From contig JAQYPT010000090.1 in NCBI GenBank assembly GCA_028726625.1, positions 1 through 64,000 of the forward strand: DNA of 64,000 bases, in the 5' to 3' direction. The DNA comes from Prevotellaceae bacterium. GTDB taxonomy: Bacteria > Bacteroidota > Bacteroidia > Bacteroidales > Bacteroidaceae. The notes under the pieces were generated by a model. The model saw nothing but the letters and a program-made list of their open reading frames with translations. It ran no database searches and was not told where the DNA came from. The stretch's first letter is position 1, and each line of letters starts with the position of its first letter. Below, piece after piece: positions 18,371 to 27,836 of the stretch. The position numbers and the translations under genes are program-made.

Positions 18371-18392
18371 ACTCATCAAAAAACTAAATCAG

Positions 18393-20735
18393 ATGAAAAA
18401 AATAGTGTTGCCGTTGATGGCACTTCTCATGCTTGGCAGCTTGCTCATGCAGGCGCAGCCCAAGCGTTCGCTGACATCGTATGTCAACCCCATGATTGGC
18501 ACAGCCGGCATGGGACACACCTTTCCAGGTGCCTGTGCGCCTTTTGGTGTGGTTCAATTGAGTCCTGAAACCGATACCATTCCGCATAATGTCGATGGCA
18601 AATATCAAGGTAAGGTATATGCTTACTGCGCTGGTTATCAATATGATGACCCTACCATTGTGGGATTCAGTCATACACATTTGAGCGGTACGGGGCATAG
18701 TGATTTGGGCGACGTGATGATTATGCCGCAGACGGGGGCACTGAAATTGAATCCTGGCACGGCCACTCATCCGGAGTATGGCTATCGGTCGCGCTATTCA
18801 CACGCCAACGAAAAGGCCACAGCCGGATATTACGAAGTGATGTTGGATGACTATGGAGTTAAAGCACAGCTCACCGCTACCCAACGAGTGGGCGTTCACC
18901 GTTACACGTTTCCAAAGGGAGCGGACAGCCGCATCATACTCGATTTGTTGCATGGTATCTACAACTACGACGGCAAGGTGTTGTGGAGCAGCATGCGAGT
19001 GGAGAACGACACGCTGATAACGGGTTACAGGCTTACCAACGGATGGGCGCGGTGCAACTATACTTATTTTGCCATTTCGCTGAGCAAGCCTATCAAGAGC
19101 TATGGTTATCATGACATGAAACGTCCCAAATACGTGGGATTCTGGCGAAAGTTTGACCTGTACCACAACTTCCCGGAGATAGCGGGAAGGAATGTGGTGG
19201 CCTATTTCAACTTTGACAACCAGGCTTCTCAGGTTCTTGAAATCAAGGTAGCTCTGTCAGCAGTGAGTACGGAAGGCGCACTAAAAAACCTCCATGCTGA
19301 GGCTGCGGGTAAGAGTTTCGAGCAAATCAGCAAGGAAACGCACGACCAATGGGAACGCGAACTGGATGTCATCGAATGTGAGGGACCCGAAGACCATAAG
19401 GCCATGCTTTACACGTCGCTTTATCACACCATGATCAACCCGTCTGTTTACATGGATGTTGACAGGCAATACCGTGGCTTGGACGGCAATATTCATGTGG
19501 CTCACGACTTTGACAACTATACCATTTTCTCGCTTTGGGATACCTATCGCGCCCTGCATCCGCTGCTCAACCTGCTGAAGCCCGAACGAAACGTCAACAT
19601 GGTGAAGTCTATGTTGGCTCATCAGCAGCAGAGTGTGCACAAGATGTTGCCCATCTGGAGCCTCATGGGCAACGAAGGATGGTGCATGACAGGTTATCAC
19701 GCGGTGTCTGTTCTTGCCGATGCCATGGTGAAAGGAGCCGACATCGACTATGATGCCGCTCTCGAGGCCATGACCTCCACGGCTACATGTCACTATTTTG
19801 CGGGCATTGGCGAATACATGAAAATGGGCTATGTGCCCTACGAGCGTGACGCAACGGCGGCCTCGAACACGCTGGAATATGCATACGACGACTGGACCAT
19901 CTATGCGGCAGCCAAGAAAGCTGGGCGAGAAGATATCGCTGCCGAGTATGCCAAACGGGCCTTGTACTATCGAAACACGTTCGACACGACGATTGGTTTT
20001 GCCAGTCCTCGTTATGCGGATGGCTCTTTTAAGAAGAATTTGGATCCGTATCAGACCTCAAATGAAGGTTTCATCGAAGGTAATTCGTGGAATTTCTCAT
20101 TCCATGCGCCACAGGATGTGTATGGACTGATGAACAAGTTAGGCGGAGAAAAACAATTCTTGGCAAAGCTTAACCGTTTGTTTGCAATGGATTTGCCGGC
20201 CAAGTACTATGAACACAATGAGGATGTGACGGCAGAATGTTTGGTTGGAGGATACGTTCATGGCAACGAACCCAGTCATCACATTCCTTATCTGTATGCC
20301 TGGACCTCGGCACCATGGAAGACACAGGAGTGGCTTCGCACCATCATGAACAAGATGTATCGCAACGAAGTGCGCGGATTGGGCGGCAACGACGACTGTG
20401 GACAGATGTCGGCCTGGTACATCTTCTCATCCATGGGCTTTTATCCTGTATGCCCTGGGACCGATGAATATGTGCTGGGGGCTCCTTACCTGCCCTATAT
20501 GAAGGTGACGATGCCTACGGGCAAGAGCTTGATTGTCAAGGCTCCGAAGGTGAATGATCGCAATCGGTATGTTCAACGGGTAAGACTGAATGGCAAACCG
20601 TACACCAAATTGTATATCACCCATGCCGACTTGCTGAAGGGAGGCGTGTTGGAATTTGACATGGGGAGCAAACCTAATAAGAAAAGAGGATTGGCAAAGA
20701 CGGACAAGCCGTATTCAATGACCAATGGAAAGTAA
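18393..20735 (+). CDS. GH92 alpha-mannosidase (first copy)
   Basis: Exo-alpha-mannosidase of family GH92, usually calcium-dependent and active on mannans or high-mannose N-glycans. 780 aa from ATG 18393, chosen because it starts a clear signal peptide (KKIVLPLMALLMLGSLLMQAQ); the ORF-track start at 18348 overlaps trmB. Signatures: SYVNPMIGT at the mature N-terminus, SHTHLSGTGHSDLG, FSLWDTYRALHPL, GNEPSHHIPYLY and the catalytic-region GGNDDCGQMSAWY. Likely periplasmic or surface-exposed. It is followed by a BSP-type peptidase and a second GH92. Confidence 0.95.
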   Translation: MKKIVLPLMALLMLGSLLMQAQPKRSLTSYVNPMIGTAGMGHTFPGACAPFGVVQLSPETDTIPHNVDGKYQGKVYAYCAGYQYDDPTIVGFSHTHLSGTGHSDLGDVMIMPQTGALKLNPGTATHPEYGYRSRYSHANEKATAGYYEVMLDDYGVKAQLTATQRVGVHRYTFPKGADSRIILDLLHGIYNYDGKVLWSSMRVENDTLITGYRLTNGWARCNYTYFAISLSKPIKSYGYHDMKRPKYVGFWRKFDLYHNFPEIAGRNVVAYFNFDNQASQVLEIKVALSAVSTEGALKNLHAEAAGKSFEQISKETHDQWERELDVIECEGPEDHKAMLYTSLYHTMINPSVYMDVDRQYRGLDGNIHVAHDFDNYTIFSLWDTYRALHPLLNLLKPERNVNMVKSMLAHQQQSVHKMLPIWSLMGNEGWCMTGYHAVSVLADAMVKGADIDYDAALEAMTSTATCHYFAGIGEYMKMGYVPYERDATAASNTLEYAYDDWTIYAAAKKAGREDIAAEYAKRALYYRNTFDTTIGFASPRYADGSFKKNLDPYQTSNEGFIEGNSWNFSFHAPQDVYGLMNKLGGEKQFLAKLNRLFAMDLPAKYYEHNEDVTAECLVGGYVHGNEPSHHIPYLYAWTSAPWKTQEWLRTIMNKMYRNEVRGLGGNDDCGQMSAWYIFSSMGFYPVCPGTDEYVLGAPYLPYMKVTMPTGKSLIVKAPKVNDRNRYVQRVRLNGKPYTKLYITHADLLKGGVLEFDMGSKPNKKRGLAKTDKPYSMTNGK

Positions 20736-20772
20736 AAATCAACATCAATCAACATCAAGAAACTAAGCGATT

Positions 20773-21579
20773 ATGAAGAAGAACGTATGGGTAATGGCGG
20801 CTGCCATGGTGAGCGGAATGTTGCTCATCTCGTGTGGAATATCAAAGAAAATGGCAGGCGTGTCACGTTATACAGACGACCAATGGAACACCCATTTGGG
20901 CAGAATAGATTTTGAAGATCAGGACAAAGGTAGCGAGGGATCGCGCATTTATCATGCCGTCATACCTAATCCCGATGCGTACATCCGTCAGGTAACGGCC
21001 ACCGTGATGAGCACGTTGTATTTCAAACCATCTGACAGCATCCCCGCTTGTAAGCGTTTGCACTATATTATTCGCGACGATAAGGGAATCTCTGCCAAGG
21101 GTGGTGGGAATGGATTCGTGGACATCTTCTATAGCACACGACACATCAAGCGTTCGTTTTCCAACAATGACACGGCGAAGGTTCTTTTTGAAACGCGAGG
21201 CGTATTGTTGCACGAGTTGACGCATGCCTTTCAATTAGAGCCGCAAGGCATTGGTGGTTACGGTGATAATAAGGTGGTATGGTCGTTCATTGAGGGTATG
21301 GCCGATGCCGTTCGTGTGGCCAATGGCGGGTTCCATGGTGAGCAAGATCGACCGAAAGGTGGAAATTATATGGATGGTTATCGCACCACGGGCTACTTCT
21401 TGAACTGGGTGAAGGACCATAAGGATAAGGATTTTATTCGTAAGATGAATCGTTCAACCCTGGAGGTTGTGCCATGGTCTTGGGATGGTGCCGTGAAATA
21501 TGCACTGGGCAAGAAGTATGGTGTTGACGCCCTTTGGCACGAATATCAGGTTGCCATTGGCGATATCAAGGCTCATTAA
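20773..21579 (+). CDS. Basic secretory protein-like metallopeptidase lipoprotein
   Basis: Lipoprotein: the signal sequence ends in the lipobox LISC with the acylated cysteine at residue 21. The mature part matches the plant basic-secretory-protein fold, with the zinc motif HELTH at 147-151 and an EGMADAVR helix (E174) that can supply the third ligand. 268 aa. It lies between two GH92 genes with short spacers, suggesting it helps release or process glycoprotein substrates; that link is inference. Confidence 0.88.
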   Translation: MKKNVWVMAAAMVSGMLLISCGISKKMAGVSRYTDDQWNTHLGRIDFEDQDKGSEGSRIYHAVIPNPDAYIRQVTATVMSTLYFKPSDSIPACKRLHYIIRDDKGISAKGGGNGFVDIFYSTRHIKRSFSNNDTAKVLFETRGVLLHELTHAFQLEPQGIGGYGDNKVVWSFIEGMADAVRVANGGFHGEQDRPKGGNYMDGYRTTGYFLNWVKDHKDKDFIRKMNRSTLEVVPWSWDGAVKYALGKKYGVDALWHEYQVAIGDIKAH

Positions 21580-21641
21580 ATCTCCATCAATACCATCTCC
21601 TGCCCGTTGAAGAGTGGTAGGAAATAAATATATAGGCAGAA

Positions 21642-23990
21642 ATGAAAATCAAATATATCATTCTTTCCCTGATCGTGGCCATGCAGAGTGTGGCTGTGTG
21701 TGCATCGAAAAAGCGAGCCAAGCAAATCGATAAGCCAGCCATCGCTTATGTTAATCCTTTTGTGGGAACCGATGGTTATGGCAATGTTTACCCTGGTGCG
21801 CAGATTCCTTTCGGGGGTATTCAAATCAGTCCCGATACGGATGAACATTTTTACGACTGCGCTTCGGGTTATAAATGGAACCGAAACTCCATCCAAGGAT
21901 TCTCATTGACACACCTAAGTGGTACGGGAATCCCCGACATGGGTGACTTTCTCTTCATGCCAGGCACTGGAAAAATACAGCTTGACCCAGGTACTGATGA
22001 TGCACCGGACAGCGGTTATCGCAGTCGTTTCTCACACGATGACGAGCAGGCGACACCGGGTTATTACTATGTGAACTTGAAAGATTATGGTGTCAAGGCT
22101 GAGATGACGGCAGGTGAACGTAGTGGTATTTTCCGATTTACCTATCCGAAGACTGATTCAGCCTTTGTGTTGATCGATCTAAACCATACGCTTTGGCAGA
22201 AATGTGTGTGGTCGAACATCCGCGTTGAAGACGATCATACCATTACAGGATACAAACTTGTCAAGGGATGGGGACCGGAGAGGCACATCTATTTTAGAGC
22301 CGAATTTTCGCATCCGTTCCGTCATTTCATGATTTATCAAGACAAAAAGCCGGTTATTTACAACACAAGTCGTTTTAGAAGTAACCGTGAGGCGTGGGGA
22401 CCCAACATCCTGTTCACGGCAACATTCAGTACACATGATAATGCTGTGGTAACGGTGAAGACCAGTATTTCTTCCACTTCGACCGATGGTGCCAAGCTGA
22501 ATATGCAGGAATTGCAAGGCCATACTTTCGATAGCCTCAAGCAGTTGGCCGAACAAAAGTGGCAGAAAGAACTGTCAAAGTACGAGGTTACCGGCAGTGA
22601 ACAGCAGAAACGCCCCTTCTATACCTCGGCTTATCATGCAGCATTATGCCCATTTACGTATGATGATGCTGATGGTAGGTTCAGCGGTTTGGACAAGAAC
22701 ATCGAGCAGGCGCATGGGTTTACCAATCGAACCGAGTTCTCTCTTTGGGATACTTATCGTGCCTGGCACCCTTTAATGAACCTGATTCATCACGACATTC
22801 AGGCCGATATCGCCAATTCGATGCTGGCTCATTATGACAAGAGCGTGGAGAAAATGTTGCCATTTTGGTCATTTGGCAGTAATGAAACTTGGTGTATGAT
22901 TGGCTATCACGCCGCTGCTGTGCTGGCAGACATGATTTGTAAGGAGGTGAAAGGCTTCGACTATGAGCGAGTTTTCGAGGCTATGGTGCGAACAGCCATG
23001 AACCCAAACTACGATGGGTTGCCCGACTATCGATCCAAAGGCTATGTGCCATTTGACAAAGAGAATGAATCTGTCTCCAAAACACTGGAGTATGCATTCG
23101 ATGATTATGCCATTGCGCAGGCCGCAAAGAAGCTGGGAAAGACAAAGGAATATACCTATTTTCTGAATAGGGCATTGAGTTATCAGAATCTTTTCGACCA
23201 CCAAACCAAGTATATGCGTGGCAAAGACGCCAGTGGAGCATGGCGATTGCCTTTCTCATCCATCGCTTATCAGGGACCAGGGTCGGTCAATGGATGGGGT
23301 GATATCACCGAAGGTTTCACCGTGCAGTATCATTGGACGGTTCCACAGGATGTTCAAGGGCTGATGAACCTCATGGGAAAAGACAAGTTCCGTGAGCGTT
23401 TGGATTCATTGTTTACCTACGATTTGCCAAATGATATACCCGGTGCGCACGACATTCAGGGACGAATTGGCGCTTATTGGCATGGCAATGAACCTTGTCA
23501 TCATGTGGCTTATCTGTACAATTACTTAGGCGAAGGTTGGAAAGGGCAGAGGATTGTCAGGGAAGTTGTTGACCGCTTCTATGGCGATGAGCCTGGTTCG
23601 CTCTCGGGAAATGATGACTGTGGACAGATGTCTGCATGGTACATTTTTAACAGTATGGGCTTCTATCCGGTGGCACCCTCAAGCGGATACTACAATATAG
23701 GTTCGCCTGCTTTGCCCGGTGTCACGCTAACGATGAGCAATGGGAAGAAGATTGTGGTCACAACCAAGGGCTGGAGTAAGAAAGCAGTGTATGTTAACAA
23801 GGTGTTTTTGAATGGGAAACCCTACACTAAATCCTACTTGAAATGGACCGATTTGAAAGAAGGAGCCCACATACAGCTCGTCATGTCGACCAAACCGAAT
23901 AAGAAATGGGCTACACAGCCGCAAGACATTGCACCGTCATTGTCGGCTCCCGGCAAAACAATGACTTATCGACAGGGCATGAACCTATAA
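21642..23990 (+). CDS. GH92 alpha-mannosidase (second copy)
   Basis: 782 aa, signal peptide MKIKYIILSLIVAMQSVAVCA. Same signatures as the first copy (YVNPFVGTDG, LTHLSGTGIPDMGD, FSLWDTYRAWHPL, GNEPCHHVAYLYN, GNDDCGQMSAWYIF), but the two differ greatly in sequence, so this is an old duplication with probably different linkage specificity. No SusC/SusD pair accompanies the group within the window, unlike a full polysaccharide utilisation locus. Confidence 0.95.
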   Translation: MKIKYIILSLIVAMQSVAVCASKKRAKQIDKPAIAYVNPFVGTDGYGNVYPGAQIPFGGIQISPDTDEHFYDCASGYKWNRNSIQGFSLTHLSGTGIPDMGDFLFMPGTGKIQLDPGTDDAPDSGYRSRFSHDDEQATPGYYYVNLKDYGVKAEMTAGERSGIFRFTYPKTDSAFVLIDLNHTLWQKCVWSNIRVEDDHTITGYKLVKGWGPERHIYFRAEFSHPFRHFMIYQDKKPVIYNTSRFRSNREAWGPNILFTATFSTHDNAVVTVKTSISSTSTDGAKLNMQELQGHTFDSLKQLAEQKWQKELSKYEVTGSEQQKRPFYTSAYHAALCPFTYDDADGRFSGLDKNIEQAHGFTNRTEFSLWDTYRAWHPLMNLIHHDIQADIANSMLAHYDKSVEKMLPFWSFGSNETWCMIGYHAAAVLADMICKEVKGFDYERVFEAMVRTAMNPNYDGLPDYRSKGYVPFDKENESVSKTLEYAFDDYAIAQAAKKLGKTKEYTYFLNRALSYQNLFDHQTKYMRGKDASGAWRLPFSSIAYQGPGSVNGWGDITEGFTVQYHWTVPQDVQGLMNLMGKDKFRERLDSLFTYDLPNDIPGAHDIQGRIGAYWHGNEPCHHVAYLYNYLGEGWKGQRIVREVVDRFYGDEPGSLSGNDDCGQMSAWYIFNSMGFYPVAPSSGYYNIGSPALPGVTLTMSNGKKIVVTTKGWSKKAVYVNKVFLNGKPYTKSYLKWTDLKEGAHIQLVMSTKPNKKWATQPQDIAPSLSAPGKTMTYRQGMNL

Positions 23991-24005
23991 TCAATCAATT
24001 GAAAA

Positions 24006-24026
24006 ATCCCTTCCAAAAGAAGGGAT
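24006..24026 (+). terminator. Hairpin after second GH92
   Basis: The stem ATCCCTTC/GAAGGGAT has a 5-base loop and lies 15 bases past the stop codon. The ORF-track start of the next gene (24025) falls inside this hairpin, which argues for the downstream start. Confidence 0.5.
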
Positions 24027-24054
24027 GATAACGCTAAATATAAAACATGAGAAG

Positions 24055-25155
24055 ATGACTTTATATCCAAAACTAATTACTGAGGCATTGGCAACGGTGA
24101 TGTATCCCGGAACCAAGAAGAACCTCATTGAGAGTGACATGCTGGCAGATGATATCCGAATCGATGGGATGAAGGTGGAATTTACCTTGATATTTCCCCG
24201 CGAAACCGATCCTTTTCTGCGGTCAACGCTCAAGGCAGCCGAGGCTGCCATCCACTTCCATGTGGGAAAAGAGATAGAGGTGAACATCAAAACTGAGTTC
24301 AAGACCGCACCAAGACCAGAGGTAGACAAGTTGCTTCCGCACGTGAAGAACATCATTGCCGTAAGTTCAGGCAAGGGTGGAGTGGGTAAGTCGACCATCT
24401 CTTCCAATCTGGCTATAGCCTTGGCACAGCTGGGTTACAAGGTAGGATTATTGGATGCTGACATCTTTGGGCCATCCATGCCCAAGATGTTTGGTGTAGA
24501 AAATGAGCGAGTTTACGCCATCGAGAAAGAGGGCAGACAACTTATTGTGCCGATAGAGAAATATGGTGTGAAGTTGTTGAGCGTGGGTTTCTTTGTCAAT
24601 CCCCAGACAGCAACGCTCTGGCGAGGCAGCATGGCGTCGAATGCGTTGAAACAATTGATTGCCGATGCTGATTGGGGCGAGCTGGATTACTTTATCCTTG
24701 ACACGCCACCAGGTACAAGTGACATTCATTTAACATTGCTCCAGACGCTCGCTATCACGGGAGCAGTCATCGTGAGCACGCCGCAGAAGGTGGCTTTGGC
24801 TGATGCCAGGAAGGGCATTGATATGTACCAGAACGACAAAGTGAACGTGCCGATTCTCGGATTGGTGGAAAATATGGCTTGGTTCACGCCCGCTGAACTG
24901 CCTGAAAACAAATATTTCATCTTTGGAAAGGATGGCTGCAAGAACCTGGCAGACGAGATGAAACTGCCGTTGTTGGCGCAGATTCCCATTGTGCAAAGCA
25001 TCTGTGAGAACGGTGATGATGGTGAACCGTCGGCTGTTCACACTGATACGATGACGGGACAGGCCTTTCTCAACCTGGCACAAGCAGTGGTCACCGTGAC
25101 CAACAGACGAAACAAAGAACAGCAACCCACAAAGATTGTCAGGGTAAAAAAATAA
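24055..25155 (+). CDS. mrp: Mrp/NBP35 family iron-sulfur cluster carrier ATPase
   Basis: P-loop ATPase that carries and delivers Fe-S clusters. An N-terminal MIP18/DUF59 domain (about 1-90) precedes the deviant Walker A SSGKGGVGKST and the DADIFGPSMP switch; LDTPPGTSDIHLTL is also diagnostic. The paired CxxC near the C-terminus typical of some members is not evident. Start ATG 24055 (MTLYPKL) is preferred over 24025, which lies in a hairpin; this gives 366 aa. Confidence 0.94.
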   Translation: MTLYPKLITEALATVMYPGTKKNLIESDMLADDIRIDGMKVEFTLIFPRETDPFLRSTLKAAEAAIHFHVGKEIEVNIKTEFKTAPRPEVDKLLPHVKNIIAVSSGKGGVGKSTISSNLAIALAQLGYKVGLLDADIFGPSMPKMFGVENERVYAIEKEGRQLIVPIEKYGVKLLSVGFFVNPQTATLWRGSMASNALKQLIADADWGELDYFILDTPPGTSDIHLTLLQTLAITGAVIVSTPQKVALADARKGIDMYQNDKVNVPILGLVENMAWFTPAELPENKYFIFGKDGCKNLADEMKLPLLAQIPIVQSICENGDDGEPSAVHTDTMTGQAFLNLAQAVVTVTNRRNKEQQPTKIVRVKK

Positions 25156-25229
25156 GGTTATCCCAACAAGCAACATTCATTTTCAGCGTCGTTGGCATAG
25201 CTAGCCAGCGAAACGGTGCTGTAAAATTG

Positions 25230-25275
25230 TGGCAAACACGTGGCGTGGAGATGTCTTCCGCTTTCGTGTTTGCCA
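25230..25275. terminator. Bidirectional terminator between mrp and the ClC gene
   Basis: A perfect 11-bp stem, TGGCAAACACG/CGTGTTTGCCA, around a 24-base loop, placed between two convergent genes. Confidence 0.6.
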
Positions 25276-25286
25276 TTTACTTTTAA

Positions 25287-27074
25287 TCACTCTGCCGAAA
25301 AGTCGGCCACCGTCTTGCGGTACATGGAATACAGTCGGGTGCGTTCTATAAAGCCAGTAAGCTCTCCGTTCACGTCAACCACTGGCAAATAGTCGGCGTT
25401 GGTCTTGTCAAACTTCTCCATCACCTCTTCCATAGAGTCTTTGATACCCAGTGTAGCTTTCGGGGGTATCAAGATTTGCTGCACGGTAAAGCGGTGATAT
25501 AGTTCGGTTCTGAACATCACATGCCTAATCTTGTTAATGTCAATGATGCCCAATAAGATACCTGCTGCGTTAACGACGGGGATAAAACTGGTGTGACTCC
25601 TGCTAATCACACTCACCAACTTCCCTAATGGCATGTCTGGGTCAACAGTCGTATAGTCGTGGTCAATCACGCTATCCAGACTCATGAGCGTTAGGATTGA
25701 CCTGTCTGTATGATGGGTGAGCAGCCTACCTTGGCGCGCCAGACGCATGGCATAAATGCTGTGGGGCTCGAAGATGCTGATGACCATCACCGATACAATG
25801 CTCACCATGATGAGCGGTAAGAACAGCGAATAGCCGCCCGTGAGTTCGGCAATGAGGAACACTCCGGTCAAAGGGGCATGCATCACCCCAGCCATCACCC
25901 CGGCCATTCCCAGCAGGGTGAAGTTCTTTTCGGGGATGTAGGTTCCCACCTGATTCATGTTCCACACACGCGCGAAGAGAAAACCGCCGAACCCTCCGAC
26001 GAACAGGGATGGCGCAAAGGTTCCTCCTACGCCACCCGCTCCGTTGGTAGCCGATGTGGCAAAGATTTTGGTGAGCAGCACCAAAGCGATGTAGATGACC
26101 AGCAAGCCCGAACTGCCTGCGAACAACGAGTTGTTCATTACAGCGTTCCAATCGGCTTCCGTGTTTCCATTGAGCAAGATATTCAGCGAATTGTAGCCCT
26201 CACCATATAGTGAAGGAAAGAAGAATATCAGTGAACTCAGCAGGATGGCTCCTAAGAAAAGTTTGGCGAATGGGTAGTCTTTGAGCTGTTCGAACAAGCC
26301 TTCGCATTTGCTCATCATGCGGATGAAGTACAGGCTTACCATGCCACAAAACAGTCCAAGCAGGATACTTGCCGGTATGCGGTCGATGTTCCAAGCACTG
26401 TCGAGCGTAAAATCGAACAGCGAGCGGTTACCCACGAAGATATAAGTGAAGACGGTTGCCGTGACCGTGGAGGTGAGGATAGGCAGCAGTGCAGCCATGC
26501 TGAGGTCTACCATGAGCACCTCCAGCGTGAACACCAGGCCGGCTATCGGCGCTTTAAAGATGCCTGCGATGGCGGCGGATGCGCCACAACCCACGAGCAA
26601 CATCAGCGTTTTGTTGTCCATCTTGAACAACTGTCCGAGGTTACTGCCTATCGCCGATCCCGTCAGCACGATGGGAGCCTCGGCACCTACCGAACCGCCA
26701 AAGCCGATGGTGATGGCCGATGAGATGACCGATGTCCAACAGTTGTGCGCCTTCAGCCTTGACTGCTTGGTGGATATGGCATACAGCACCTGCGTGATGC
26801 CGTGTGAGATGTTGTCTTTCACCACATATCTCACGAAGAGTGATGTGATGTAAATGCCGATGACGGGGAACAGTAGGTACAGCCAGTTGTAGGTGGTGGC
26901 ATCGAAACCAGCCGTAAGTAAATGCTGTATCTGTCTGATGATGAAGTGCAACACATAGGCTGCTACCGAGGCGAAAATACCGATGAAGAAGGCCAGGATG
27001 GTCGCCATCTGACGATTGGTCAGATGTGTCAGTCTCCACTTGTGAAGCTTGTTGATATAGGTTGTTGGTTGCAT
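25287..27074 (-). CDS. ClC-family chloride channel/transporter with CBS domains
   Basis: 595 aa: about 430 residues of ClC membrane domain followed by a tandem pair of CBS domains. The selectivity-filter motifs are GSVGAEAP (gating glutamate about E132) and GGVGGTFAPSLFVG. Retention of the gating glutamate favours a Cl-/H+ antiporter, but the second internal proton glutamate cannot be verified by eye. CBS domains often sense adenine nucleotides. Confidence 0.94.
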   Translation of the reverse strand: MQPTTYINKLHKWRLTHLTNRQMATILAFFIGIFASVAAYVLHFIIRQIQHLLTAGFDATTYNWLYLLFPVIGIYITSLFVRYVVKDNISHGITQVLYAISTKQSRLKAHNCWTSVISSAITIGFGGSVGAEAPIVLTGSAIGSNLGQLFKMDNKTLMLLVGCGASAAIAGIFKAPIAGLVFTLEVLMVDLSMAALLPILTSTVTATVFTYIFVGNRSLFDFTLDSAWNIDRIPASILLGLFCGMVSLYFIRMMSKCEGLFEQLKDYPFAKLFLGAILLSSLIFFFPSLYGEGYNSLNILLNGNTEADWNAVMNNSLFAGSSGLLVIYIALVLLTKIFATSATNGAGGVGGTFAPSLFVGGFGGFLFARVWNMNQVGTYIPEKNFTLLGMAGVMAGVMHAPLTGVFLIAELTGGYSLFLPLIMVSIVSVMVISIFEPHSIYAMRLARQGRLLTHHTDRSILTLMSLDSVIDHDYTTVDPDMPLGKLVSVISRSHTSFIPVVNAAGILLGIIDINKIRHVMFRTELYHRFTVQQILIPPKATLGIKDSMEEVMEKFDKTNADYLPVVDVNGELTGFIERTRLYSMYRKTVADFSAE

Positions 27075-27148
27075 TGTTTATCCTGTTGTCGCCTGTCTCG
27101 TGAAAACGTGTGGGGTGGCCGTGGCGACAAATATCAAGAGCGTGTGTT

Positions 27149-27718
27149 TTATTTTCTGATGATGGTTACTTCTCCATCTTCTGCCAGCTTAATGATGCTG
27201 CTGGGCGTGTGGGGTTTGTGCTCCTGTCTGCGCGAATGGCAAACATAGTCAACCGCATCGAGTATCTCCTGACTGATGTCGCAGTAGTTGGCTGCTGCCG
27301 GTTCACCGCTGACATTGGCGCTGGTACTTACCAAAGCCTTCTGAAAACGGTAGCACAGTTCGTGCGAAAAAGGTTCTTTGGTAATGCGCAGTGCGATGCT
27401 TCCGTCTTCTGCTATCAGGTTGGGAGCCAGGTTGATGGCACCATCCAGGATGATGGTCGTTGGCTTCACGGCCACGTCCAGCAAGTCCCAAGCCACATTG
27501 GGTACCTGCCTCACATAGCGTTGCAGGCGTGCATCGGAGTCGACCAGACAGATGAGTGCCTTCGAGTCGTCCCGCTTCTTGATTTTGTACACTTTGGCCA
27601 CGGCTTCAGCATTGGTTGCGTCGCAACCTATTCCCCACACGGTATCGGTGGGATAAAGTATCACGCCACCCTGTTTCATCACCTCTATGGCGTTCTTGAT
27701 GTCTTCTTGTATGGTCAT
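27149..27718 (-). CDS. tsaC: L-threonylcarbamoyladenylate synthase (Sua5/YrdC/TsaC)
   Basis: First enzyme of the t6A37 tRNA modification pathway. 189 aa, YrdC domain only. Signatures: GGVILYPTDTVWGIGCDA, KKRDDSKALICLV and STSANVSGEPAA. It lies 74 bases downstream of the ClC start and is separated from fmt by a 9-bp repeat array, all on the same strand. Confidence 0.93.
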   Translation of the reverse strand: MTIQEDIKNAIEVMKQGGVILYPTDTVWGIGCDATNAEAVAKVYKIKKRDDSKALICLVDSDARLQRYVRQVPNVAWDLLDVAVKPTTIILDGAINLAPNLIAEDGSIALRITKEPFSHELCYRFQKALVSTSANVSGEPAAANYCDISQEILDAVDYVCHSRRQEHKPHTPSSIIKLAEDGEVTIIRK

Positions 27719-27771
27719 TTTGAGTTCGTGAGTTTTTGAGTTTTGTAAGTTTTTAAGATTCTCTGGTTGCT

Positions 27772-27834
27772 GTTTATTAGGCCAATTAGGCCAATTGGGC
27801 TTATTAGCCTAATTAGGTTAATTAGCCTTATTGG
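27772..27834. repeat. 9-bp tandem repeat array (7 units)
   Basis: Seven consecutive 9-base units: GTTTATTAG, GCCAATTAG, GCCAATTGG, GCTTATTAG, CCTAATTAG, GTTAATTAG, CCTTATTGG. It fills the gap between tsaC and fmt. The phase is strict although individual bases vary. Confidence 0.8.
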
Positions 27835-27836
27835 CT

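Noticed and set aside
17615-18379. 254-aa minus-strand ORF
   Set aside because: Exact antisense of trmB; the plus-strand protein has all family motifs.
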